Source of the DNA: Rhizobiaceae bacterium
Lineage (GTDB): Bacteria > Pseudomonadota > Alphaproteobacteria > Rhizobiales > Rhizobiaceae
DNA: 64,000 nt
Direction: 5' to 3'
NCBI GenBank assembly: GCA_017643025.1
Contig: JAEPOG010000002.1
Location: 558,001-622,000, forward strand
The position numbers and the translations under genes are program-made. Of the stretch, positions 47,001 to 53,941 are shown piece by piece (the first letter of the stretch is position 1; every line of letters starts with the position of its first letter). Below the pieces are notes generated by a model. The model had not been told where the DNA came from, made no database searches, and saw only the letters and a program-made list of their open reading frames with translations.

Positions 47001-48287
47001 CGCTTCGGTGCTCTTGAGGCGGGCCCACTGGGCCGCGTTGTCAGCTTCCTCAGCGCACCATGCCGCAAGTGAGGACCACTGCCGGATCAGGCTCTCATGG
47101 CTGATATCGACGATGGTGCGATCATTGAGTTCCTGCTCGAGTCCCGGGCGAAGGAAGTTGCAGCCCGGGGAGCGGAACGCATCGACGATTTCGACCACCT
47201 GCTCACGTGTGGCGCCGGTTATCGCCACCAGTTCGCCGAACGGCCTTGGCCTGCGCACCGCGTCGGCAAGATTTGCACCAACCACAAGCGCGCTGAAGAG
47301 CGGCTTGACGAATGGCCGCGACGACTCGGAGATTCCGCCGATGATCTCATCGGCGTGTTGTTCAAGCGCGCCGCGCAGTTCACCGATGTCCAGATAATCC
47401 TGCAACGTCAGCTGCAGGCCTTCGCGCGGGTTCCTCCGAGCGGCCAGCTGCCAGAGCCTGCTGAGAACATGCTGCATGAGCGGCAGCTGGTCGGCCTGCC
47501 GTGACAGCCTCTGCAGTTGCGAGCCTTCGCGGTCGCTGTCCCAGGGCGCGAAGCCCGACAGGTCGTTGAGGAGCCGCGTGACAAGGGCCGGCTCGATGTC
47601 GAACCCGACGACTGCGGCGGGACCGACGATTGCCTGACGGCATTCCTCGCGTGTCATCCTGCGTGCGAGATAGAGGCCGGCGTTGATCTGTTCAGCGAGC
47701 CCCGGGATCAGAGCGCAGGCCCCGAGATATTCCGAGCGCATCGTGATAACGACATGGATGCGATGATGCTGCGCGGCGCTTTCGAGGAGTAGCGCCACGA
47801 ATGCTTCGGCATGCTCGCGTCCGGCATAGTCGCCATAACGGAACAACTCTTCGAACTGATCCACCAGGATGAGCAGGTTTTCGTTCTCGCCGAGATTGCC
47901 GTCGTTGAGCCATTCGACGATGGCAAGCGGACCGCGCGCGAGGAACGCCTCCAGGGTTACGACGTCTTCCTCGGATGGATCGTCGCCCTTGGTCTCCAAC
48001 AGTGCCCTGGCCAACTTGCCGAGAGGGTTTTCGCCCGGGTGGCAATCCGCGACCTTCCACCTTGATCCGGCGGCAGCGTAAAGACCCAGGTCCAGCGCAT
48101 CGAGCAGTCCGGTCCTGACGAGCGACGACTTGCCGCTGCCGGAGGTGCCGAGCACCGCCAGGAAACGCGTCGCCGCGAGACGGTCGACCATCTCGTTGAC
48201 GCAGCCCTCACGCCCGAAGAAAAGGTCGGTTTCGTCGCGCTTGTACGCCCGCAAACCGGGATAAGGCAGACGCCCTTCTGGTGTCAT
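44088..48287 (-). CDS. nSTAND1-type NTPase with membrane helix and WD40 propellers
   Basis: 1399 residues. The N-terminal LPYPGLRAYKRDETDLFFGRE leads into a STAND P-loop GTSGSGKSSLVRTGLL (about 46-60), Walker B NLLILVDQFEELF (about 136-148), LPLMQHVLSRLW and the winged-helix-like VDISHESLIRQW. A single transmembrane helix follows at about 508-530, then a coiled coil built from ADEQRA(I/L)A repeats, then about 15 WD40 repeats (about 680-1345), enough for two propellers. This architecture is NLR-like: NTPase switch plus sensor propeller, presumably tethered to the membrane. Start by ATGA overlap with the TIR gene. The family call is firm; the defence role is inferred. Confidence 0.9.
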   Translation of the reverse strand: MTPEGRLPYPGLRAYKRDETDLFFGREGCVNEMVDRLAATRFLAVLGTSGSGKSSLVRTGLLDALDLGLYAAAGSRWKVADCHPGENPLGKLARALLETKGDDPSEEDVVTLEAFLARGPLAIVEWLNDGNLGENENLLILVDQFEELFRYGDYAGREHAEAFVALLLESAAQHHRIHVVITMRSEYLGACALIPGLAEQINAGLYLARRMTREECRQAIVGPAAVVGFDIEPALVTRLLNDLSGFAPWDSDREGSQLQRLSRQADQLPLMQHVLSRLWQLAARRNPREGLQLTLQDYLDIGELRGALEQHADEIIGGISESSRPFVKPLFSALVVGANLADAVRRPRPFGELVAITGATREQVVEIVDAFRSPGCNFLRPGLEQELNDRTIVDISHESLIRQWSSLAAWCAEEADNAAQWARLKSTEARHAKGLEDLLSGLTLANTAAWWDREKPTKAWADSHGGNFEEISAFLARSREAQELEEREKEERARALLERQSLRRRSTVYAISAMVALAAAVYGIYSSVQADNARASALAAAEAADEQRAIAEKERQAADEQRALAEAARQAADEQRALAIESAAEAEEARRLAEISLQDANEQRKLARESQSRALSSISQLELGLDRPSNALKLAMAAWPRAYDPDGPQLWTTVDSLSKALPEYIDSVWFGGALPDGEERESFAGAFSPDGKWVATATWDSTVRIWDVETGEEINVLVGHEGPINGIVYSPDGSRIATSSGDYYWSSSNSGDQTARLWDATSGAEIAVLRGHEGHIRSIEFSPDGSRVLTASNDNTARIWDAADGREIRTLTGHSDTVSRAVFSPDGNKVATSGFDGTARVWDANTGRETAKAVPEGEFLYLYDVAFSPDGQWFAASGDDGIVYVWEAEGAEQVAALEHGNDVNALEFSPDGKLLAGASDNGLHVWNTETWGARKFDENTLVLWASFSPDGKHVLTRGYEDNDATIWNAQTGEQVALFAEHAFVRDADYSPNGSLVLTASQDGRARLWDAASGTLLHVLSPDEFMVPGEGSESSPETRSMAEVIGRVVTRIAVTEGEDVYSVAFSRDGQSLITAAWDGKLRWWDAESGDPREQTIEVPGSIFYAALSPDGSTIAAATSEAVLMFVDSQTAEIDREIDLDSPARMVDFSSDGLQLVTAHENGSVKLWNLESGTEGRALPKQPAAVNSARFSADGSRLVTAADDGSIRILDTLNGLELAQMWVAGDEASKDKVYWADFAHDGRFVAAATEKNGVQIWNEATRQKVATLTGTEQFSNRYVGFSEDGSRLITGGSNGALNLWDAATFAKLARLESPGPDETIWSVSLSPDGFRVAAGTTKGTVLVLDTSAMIVMTKGDAFAIACRYLESDTSLADAEVRYSLGELRPICGDNAPLPADPAAFR

Positions 48288-49726
48288 TGATCGAGGGCCT
48301 CGACCATCTCGAGGATAGGGGTCACTTTCCACTCGTCCTTGACGTCGACGCGTTTCAAGTCCGGAAACATGACGCCGATATCGTCGGACTTGCCGTCGGG
48401 AGGACCGACGAGCAACGCGACGGTGCGCGCCTGGGCACCCGGCCTCAGCTTACTGAAAAGCCTGAGTTGCTGCCGCACCCAGGTCTCCGGCGCACGACCA
48501 TACAGGAAGACGAGGACGTCGGATTCGACCAGATTCTGCTTGAGGTCGTCGTGAAATGCGGCGGCACTTCTCTCATACATCGGGATGGAAGCCACCAGAT
48601 TGCGCTTGCTGAACTCCTGCTGAACCATCTTGGCAATATCGTGGTCGCTTTCATCGGCATTGATGAAAACAAGCGTCGATGCAGGTGGTGGCTTTGCGCC
48701 GCCCGGATCGGGGCGGGGGCGACCGTCAAGTGCGCGTCGAATCTCTGATTTGAAGCTTTCGAGGCCGCTTGCGCTGACCGATGCATCATTAAGCAGGACC
48801 TGATGCTGGTAGTCTGGAACGGATCCCAGATCGAGATCCGGGTGGCGCCACAGCATTCTTCTTAGATTGCCAGCTTCGGCGGCTGCGAACTGGCAGCGAG
48901 GATAACCTTCTGGCAGATCGGGAGGGCGGCGCCCAGGCCTTGGACCCAGGAGCTGAACAAACAGGTCCGCCTGGCGAATATTGTCGGCTATCTCCGATTT
49001 GAACTTCTGGCCGTCCTGCGAAAGTTCGTTTTTGGGAAGCACCATGTAACCCAACTGATCCAGGTAACGCTGGACCTGAAGCCGCTCCTCCTCCAGGTCG
49101 TCGGTGACCTGGGCCAGAAAGACGACGCCTTTCTCTCGACGCGTCTTTTCGTCCACAACCACGTCGGCAATCTTGCTGATGTCCTCGCGCGCGTTGATCA
49201 ATAGTAACTGGTTCCTGATCTGCGCAGCGAGGTCGTGCAGCCGGTGGCGATACGGGCCCGCAACGTCAGGCATGAGCGGGACGTCAACGTCGGAATGGGG
49301 ATCGACCAGTTCCCAGAACCTGGCGCGTTTGTGGCTCTGCAGCGGGTCGGGGTATTTTGTGCCGTCACTCAGCTGCATATATTCGATGCAAAACAAACGT
49401 CTCAGATCGTCGGCGCTCTCCGCGAAGGCGGCCAGCTCCTTCCTGGTCCACTCCCGCTTTGCGTATGAAGGCGATCCGATTGCCAGAAAAATTGCAGACC
49501 GCCGTGCTGCAGAGAGCAACTCGTCAAGCTGGTGGTTGGCGCCCAGCGAGCTTTGGTCGAAATATATTCGCAACGCGTCTGCATCGCCGAGCCTGCTTCG
49601 CAAAGTCGCTTGCAGCCGCGATACGAATTCCGACACCCATCCGCGACCCGTCGAGGTCTGTTCCTGATCGTCGTTGCGCGCGTAGCTGATGAACAGGTCG
49701 TATTCGAAACCTGATGCGTAGCCCAT
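48284..49726 (-). CDS. TIR-domain protein with three TIR-like modules
   Basis: 480 residues. Module 1 (about 5-150) is a TIR domain: FEYDLFISYARNDDQ, LRIYFDQSSLGAN, IFLAIGSPSYAKREWTRKEL, with the putative NADase Glu in WTRKEL. Module 2 (about 197-330) has GVVFLAQVTDDLEEERLQVQ and SEIADNIRQADLFVQLLG, a TIR/DUF4062-like pattern. Module 3 (about 349-478) has STLVFINADESDHDIAK and ESDVLVFLYGRAPETWVRQQ, with Gln where module 1 has Glu. It overlaps the downstream STAND gene by four bases, so the two are coupled and likely partners (effector plus sensor). Start 49726 chosen; an ATG 14 codons earlier is possible. Confidence 0.85.
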   Translation of the reverse strand: MGYASGFEYDLFISYARNDDQEQTSTGRGWVSEFVSRLQATLRSRLGDADALRIYFDQSSLGANHQLDELLSAARRSAIFLAIGSPSYAKREWTRKELAAFAESADDLRRLFCIEYMQLSDGTKYPDPLQSHKRARFWELVDPHSDVDVPLMPDVAGPYRHRLHDLAAQIRNQLLLINAREDISKIADVVVDEKTRREKGVVFLAQVTDDLEEERLQVQRYLDQLGYMVLPKNELSQDGQKFKSEIADNIRQADLFVQLLGPRPGRRPPDLPEGYPRCQFAAAEAGNLRRMLWRHPDLDLGSVPDYQHQVLLNDASVSASGLESFKSEIRRALDGRPRPDPGGAKPPPASTLVFINADESDHDIAKMVQQEFSKRNLVASIPMYERSAAAFHDDLKQNLVESDVLVFLYGRAPETWVRQQLRLFSKLRPGAQARTVALLVGPPDGKSDDIGVMFPDLKRVDVKDEWKVTPILEMVEALDQ

Positions 49727-49871
49727 CGCAAATCCCAAACCCAAACAGCCGTCTACCGACGGCTCCACCCGATCGAATGCTAGCCGAAGATTTCGCGGAG
49801 CGCCATATCTCTAGTCGCTACTGCGAACCCAAGCTTCGGCAAGACTATCCGCTAAATTCAACTTGCGCATC

Positions 49872-49924
49872 ATCCGGGTCGGATTGCACCCGGATTTCCT
49901 ATAGATTCGCGAGAATTTGTCCAA
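49872..49924 (-). promoter_or_regulatory. Promoter and dyad operator of the TIR-STAND operon
   Basis: Read on the - strand, CTTGGA (49925-49920) and TATAGG (49903-49898) are 16 bases apart. An 8-bp dyad ATCCGGGT/ACCCGGAT (49872-49895) begins right after the -10, the place for a repressor. Otherwise the gap 49727-49969 shows nothing. Confidence 0.4.
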
Positions 49925-49969
49925 GTTTTGGCGAAGGCCGTCATTGCTGTGAAAGGCGGCGCTGTGTGT

Positions 49970-50341
49970 TCAACCGCCTATCACCAGCGTCACTCTGTCC
50001 GGTTCCGTAGGATGATTGGTCCAGATGCGAATGCGCGTGCGGCGGTTCTCGACCGGACATCGCAGCAGTTCGGGATGGTTGGCGTCGAACAGCAGAACCT
50101 GGTTGCGTGGCGTCCGGATCGAGGTGTCGAGCGCGGGTGCTCCCTCAGGCATGGGGTCGGCAGTGGTTCCGAGCACGATCTCGATCTCGCCCTCCTGCCA
50201 CAGCCGGCAGCCGACATTAATGCAGCTTGCATTGGTCGCGAAACAGGTGCCGCGAAACGCCGTCGGCAAATCCACGTCGCGCGAACCGGCGATGTAGAAG
50301 CTGTTATATTCCAGCCGGACCGCGCAGTTGAGAGCTGTCAT
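49970..50341 (-). CDS. Unrecognised 123-residue protein, partner of the zinc-motif gene
   Basis: 123 residues (start MTALNCAVRLEYNSF), beta-rich by pattern, with no signal peptide and no membrane segment. The C-terminal half alternates hydrophobic residues (QVLLFDANHPELL; TRIRIWTNHPTEPDRVTLVI). Its start overlaps the stop of the upstream small gene by four bases, so both are translated together. I recognise no family. A cognate immunity protein or binding partner of the upstream product is one possibility, based only on arrangement. Confidence 0.6.
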   Translation of the reverse strand: MTALNCAVRLEYNSFYIAGSRDVDLPTAFRGTCFATNASCINVGCRLWQEGEIEIVLGTTADPMPEGAPALDTSIRTPRNQVLLFDANHPELLRCPVENRRTRIRIWTNHPTEPDRVTLVIGG

Positions 50342-50580
50342 ATGCGGCGGTGGAGCGACATGGTGACCAGCGCGCCCGTGGAACGGTTGCACGGCAGGCA
50401 ACTGGGGATGATCACGGCGGCCGAGCCGCCAAAGGCGTGCGGCGGATGATATTCGGGTACGAAACTGCCCGAGACGGTGCCGGGATCGCGCGTGCCGCAG
50501 CGGTGGCAGCCACGTGTGCGACCTACCGCATTGAGCTGCTCCAGGCTTTCGGAGTCCAATACGGGGCTCGGCAAGTCCAT
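50338..50580 (-). CDS. Small treble-clef/HNH-like zinc-motif protein
   Basis: 80 residues (83 from a TTG at 50589). Two cysteine pairs, GCHRCGTRDPGT and PSCLPCNRS, flank PEYHPPHAFGG. This CxxC-x(n)-HPPH-x(n)-CxxC arrangement resembles treble-clef/HNH-type domains found in some polymorphic toxins. GGAGGAG lies immediately before the ATG, closer than usual. ATGA overlap with the next gene. A nuclease activity is not shown; a structural zinc finger is equally possible. Confidence 0.55.
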   Translation of the reverse strand: MDLPSPVLDSESLEQLNAVGRTRGCHRCGTRDPGTVSGSFVPEYHPPHAFGGSAAVIIPSCLPCNRSTGALVTMSLHRRI

Positions 50581-50600
50581 CTCCTCCAAACAGATTTGCT

Positions 50601-50688
50601 GAGTCGTTGGTGCATGAATACTGATTTCCGGAGTCTAGTGGAGTCGATTTTCACGAAAACGGACTCTTGTGCACATGTAATCGGAGTC
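50601..50688. promoter_or_regulatory. Cluster of five GANTC sites upstream of the small-gene pair
   Basis: GAGTC/GACTC at 50601, 50631, 50641, 50662 and 50684; the last four follow a G (GGAGTC or GGACTC). Spacings 30, 10, 21 and 22 bases are near multiples of the helical repeat. GANTC is the CcrM methylation site. A sixth lies at 50552 inside the gene. An inverted repeat TTCACGA/TCGTGAA (50650-50707) overlaps. Confidence 0.6.
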
Positions 50689-50737
50689 GAGTATAGTATA
50701 TCGTGAAATGCTTATTTAAGAGATTGAGTGGCAGCTG

Positions 50738-51346
50738 TTAACCCAGCCGACCCACCATGAAAGCCACATGGGCCTCAATTTCGGCGCGCAGCCAGGCGCG
50801 GTCGGCGTCTCTCTCGGCGACCAGGTAGAGGTCGACCAATGTGCCCACGACGACGCCCATGAGGTGAAGCGCGGCGGGAGTAGCTTCGGCGCCGGGCGCG
50901 AAACGGGCGAGGAACGGCGCAAAGATCTCGGTCGTCACCCGGTCCTCGTTGGCCGACTGATCGGCGGCGACCGGCCGGATCAGGCGCATGGCGCGCAGCA
51001 AGCCTGCATGGGCGGGCACGGCTTCGGCCGCATCCAGATATCGGCCAAGCAAGGTGCGGGCGGCCAACTCGGCGTCGGCATTGGCCGGCAGCGCTTCAAG
51101 GGCCGCGTGGCATTCGGCGACGATGCGGCCGACGGTCTCGTCATAGGCTTGGAGCAGCAGCGCCTCGCGGTCGGCGAAATAGCGGTAGATGGTGCCCACG
51201 GCGACGCCGGTCTCGGCGGCGATGCGGGTGGTGGTCACCGCCTCCGGTCCTTCCGCCGCGACAACATGTTCGACGGCTGCCAGCAGGGCGGCGCGCGTCG
51301 CCTGGCCGCGCTTCCGGCGCGGCGTCACGATCGAACTCTCGCTCAT
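50738..51346 (-). CDS. TetR-family transcriptional regulator
   Basis: 202 residues. N-terminal helix-turn-helix TTTRIAAETGVAVGTIYRYFADREALLLQAY at about residues 44-74, followed by a helical ligand/dimer domain. Start at MSESSIVTPRRKRG; the frame upstream would run through the divergent promoter. It is divergent from the beta-helix/cytochrome pair and probably represses it and itself through the palindrome at 51350. Confidence 0.92.
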   Translation of the reverse strand: MSESSIVTPRRKRGQATRAALLAAVEHVVAAEGPEAVTTTRIAAETGVAVGTIYRYFADREALLLQAYDETVGRIVAECHAALEALPANADAELAARTLLGRYLDAAEAVPAHAGLLRAMRLIRPVAADQSANEDRVTTEIFAPFLARFAPGAEATPAALHLMGVVVGTLVDLYLVAERDADRAWLRAEIEAHVAFMVGRLG

Positions 51347-51349
51347 AAG

Positions 51350-51362
51350 TGAAACTGTTTCA
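51350..51362. promoter_or_regulatory. Palindromic operator, probable TetR site
   Basis: TGAAACTGTTTCA, a perfect 6+1+6 palindrome four bases before the TetR start and 64 bases before the divergent gene; a TTGACT follows at 51369-51374. Confidence 0.6.
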
Positions 51363-51426
51363 TGTTTCTTGACTTCGGTCCAGCCGCGGCGCATCGTCGG
51401 CGCGCAATCGAAGGGAGGACGTGGCA

Positions 51427-52689
51427 ATGGCTCATTCGCCAGGCTTGTGGCAAGCCGGTTCGTTTCGCCGCGCGGCGGCATCACTCGCTGCTTTGGTCGT
51501 GTTCACCGGCATTGCCGGCGCCGCCGAACATCGCGTCGAGCCGGGCGAAGGCGCCAATGAACGGCTGATCGAAGCGCTGATCCTGGCGGAGCCCGGTGAC
51601 ACGGTTACGATCGCCGCCGGTCGCTACGAACTCACCGACGGGCTGTCGCTCGACGTGGACGAGGTGACGGTGCGGGGCGAGGGGACGGACCGGACGGTGC
51701 TTTCCTTCAAGGGGCAGACAGGCGCGGGCGAGGGACTGCTCGTCACCTCCGACAAGGTGGTGCTTGCCGATTTCGCGGTCGAGGACACCAAAGGCGACGG
51801 CATCAAGTCGAAGGGTTCGGACCAGATCACGTTCCGAAATCTCAGGGTCGAGTGGACGCGCGGCCCGCATGAGGAAAACGGCGCCTACGGCGTCTATCCG
51901 GTTTCGTCGAAGAACGTCCTCATCGACGGCGTGACGGTGCGCGGCGCTGCCGACGCCGGCATCTATGTCGGCCAGAGCGAGGACATCGTCGTGCGCAACT
52001 CGGTCGCCGAATACAATGTCGCCGGCATCGAGATCGAGAACTCATATCGGGCCGACGTGTACGGCAACCGTGCCGCCCACAACACCGGCGGCATCCTTGT
52101 GTTCGATCTGCCGGATCTGCCGGTGCAGGGCGGGCACGACATCCGCGTTTTCGACAACGAAATCGTCGACAACGACACGCCCAATTTCGCGCCAAAGGGC
52201 AACATCGTCGCGATCGTGCCGAAGGGCATGGGCGTGATGGTGATGGCGAACCGCAACGTGCACGTCTTCAACAACCGCTTCGACGGCAATGGCACGGCGC
52301 ATGTGCTGATCGCGGCCTATCCGAATGAATATGACGACGACAGCTACATGTTCGTGCCGCGCGGGGTCTATATCCACGGGAACGAATATGGCGAGGGCGG
52401 GTTCGAGCCGGACGGCGAGGTTGGCAAGATCATCACCGATGTCATCGGCGAACCGGTGCCCGACATCGTCTGGGACGGCGTGACGCGCATTCCCGAATAT
52501 TTCTCATGGGTGTCGGCCGAGAACCGCATCTACATCGAGGAAGACGAAGGCACGAGCTTCGCCAATCTGAAGATGATCTCGCAGATGCTGCTGCCCTGGG
52601 GCTGGTGGCCTTCGACCGACATCGCCGCGCATGCCGGCAGCCTGCCGGAGCCGGCGCCCGTGCAGCTGCCGCAAGATGGCGGGGCGTAA
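51427..52689 (+). CDS. Exported parallel beta-helix repeat protein (TIGR03805-like)
   Basis: 420 residues. A long N-terminal region with a signal peptide (cleavage near GIAGAAEH), then right-handed beta-helix turns such as GIYVGQSEDIVVRNSVAEYN, GIEIENSYRADVYGNRAAHN and GGILVFDLPDL. Start at ATG 51427 eight bases after GGAGGAC. It is followed by a di-haem cytochrome; this pairing matches the families I recall as TIGR03805 and TIGR03806, whose role is unknown. Possibly a periplasmic polysaccharide-handling or redox partner. Confidence 0.85.
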   Translation: MAHSPGLWQAGSFRRAAASLAALVVFTGIAGAAEHRVEPGEGANERLIEALILAEPGDTVTIAAGRYELTDGLSLDVDEVTVRGEGTDRTVLSFKGQTGAGEGLLVTSDKVVLADFAVEDTKGDGIKSKGSDQITFRNLRVEWTRGPHEENGAYGVYPVSSKNVLIDGVTVRGAADAGIYVGQSEDIVVRNSVAEYNVAGIEIENSYRADVYGNRAAHNTGGILVFDLPDLPVQGGHDIRVFDNEIVDNDTPNFAPKGNIVAIVPKGMGVMVMANRNVHVFNNRFDGNGTAHVLIAAYPNEYDDDSYMFVPRGVYIHGNEYGEGGFEPDGEVGKIITDVIGEPVPDIVWDGVTRIPEYFSWVSAENRIYIEEDEGTSFANLKMISQMLLPWGWWPSTDIAAHAGSLPEPAPVQLPQDGGA

Positions 52690-52704
52690 ATAGCGGCCCG
52701 ATTG

Positions 52705-53766
52705 ATGATTGATAGCCGGCTTATCAAAGGCGTATGGCTGGCTGGCGCATTCCTCCTTTCAGGAGCGCCCGCATATGCCGTATCCGCCGAGGCGATCCTC
52801 GCCGACAGGCCGCCGAAGCTTCTGTCTGAATTCGGCTTCTTTGCCGAGATGAAGGCGCAGGAACCGGCCGCGGGCGTCGTGCCGTTTTCGATCAACACAC
52901 CGCTGTTCTCCGACAAAGCGCTGAAATTCCGCTTCGTGCATGTACCCGAAGGCGAAGCCGCGCGGTTCGTCGCCGACGAGGCGTTCGAATTCCCGGTCGG
53001 TTCGGCGCTGATCAAGACCTTCGCTTTCCCGGCTGACTTCCGCGAGTCGGACAGGGATGTCCGGCTGATCGAGACACGGGTGTTGCTGCGCCATGAGGAT
53101 GGCTGGCAGGCATGGGCCTATGTCTGGAACGAGAAGCAGACCGAGGCCGAACTGAAGATCGCCGGCGCCAGGGTTGCGATCGAGACGGTGGACGAGAGCG
53201 GTGAGCCGTTCTCGATCGCCTATTCGGTGCCCAACAAGAACCAGTGCAAGGGCTGCCACGCGCTGGGCGACGAGATCGTGCCGCTGGGGCCCAAGGCGCG
53301 AAATCTGAACGGCGACTTCGCCTACCTCGATGGAAGCCGAAACCAGCTGGAATACTGGGTCGAACACGGAATGCTGGCGGGCGCGCCGCCGCTCACGGAA
53401 ACCGTAGCGGTGCCCGACTGGCGCGATGAAACGGCCGATCTCGACGCGCGGGCCCGCGCCTGGCTCGACGTCAACTGCGCCCACTGCCACCGGCGCGAAG
53501 GACCGGCGAGCAATTCCGGCCTGTTCCTGACCTGGGGCGAAGAGGATCGCCGCGCGCTCGGCATCATGAAACGCCCGGTGGCTGCCGGGAAGGGTTCAGG
53601 CGACCGCGAATTCGACATCAAGCCGGGCGATCCGGACGGCTCGATTCTGATCTACCGGGTCGACAGCACCGAACCCGGCATCATGATGCCCGAACTCGGC
53701 CGCACATTGGCCGATCCGGAAGCCGTGGCGCTGCTGCGCGAGTGGATATCCACACTGTCGCAATAA
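52705..53766 (+). CDS. Di-haem c-type cytochrome (SO2930/TIGR03806-like)
   Basis: 353 residues. Signal peptide (cleavage near APAYA), then two CxxCH haem sites: NQCKGCHALGD at about 181 and NCAHCHRREG at about 258. C-terminal MMPELGRT may give a Met ligand. It starts 15 bases after the beta-helix gene and is certainly co-transcribed. The family is conserved with that partner; substrate and electron partner are unknown. Confidence 0.87.
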   Translation: MIDSRLIKGVWLAGAFLLSGAPAYAVSAEAILADRPPKLLSEFGFFAEMKAQEPAAGVVPFSINTPLFSDKALKFRFVHVPEGEAARFVADEAFEFPVGSALIKTFAFPADFRESDRDVRLIETRVLLRHEDGWQAWAYVWNEKQTEAELKIAGARVAIETVDESGEPFSIAYSVPNKNQCKGCHALGDEIVPLGPKARNLNGDFAYLDGSRNQLEYWVEHGMLAGAPPLTETVAVPDWRDETADLDARARAWLDVNCAHCHRREGPASNSGLFLTWGEEDRRALGIMKRPVAAGKGSGDREFDIKPGDPDGSILIYRVDSTEPGIMMPELGRTLADPEAVALLREWISTLSQ

Positions 53767-53837
53767 TGTCCGGCCGGGAACGGCGTGTTAATCATGCGGC
53801 GAAAATCCCGCCCCGACGCCCTCAATTGCGCCCGGTT

Positions 53838-53869
53838 TTGACGGTTTTCGTAACATGCGCTCATATAAT
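53838..53869 (+). promoter_or_regulatory. Likely promoter before glmM
   Basis: TTGACG at 53838-53843 and a perfect TATAAT at 53864-53869; the spacing of 20 is long, so the -10 may be CATATA at 53862 (18 bases). It would give glmM its own promoter downstream of the island. Confidence 0.4.
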
Positions 53870-53941
53870 GTGATCCCGACGGACCGGGCGTATATGGCAA
53901 AAGGCGGGCGAGGGGATTTCGTGGGAAAAGCCAGCAAAGTC

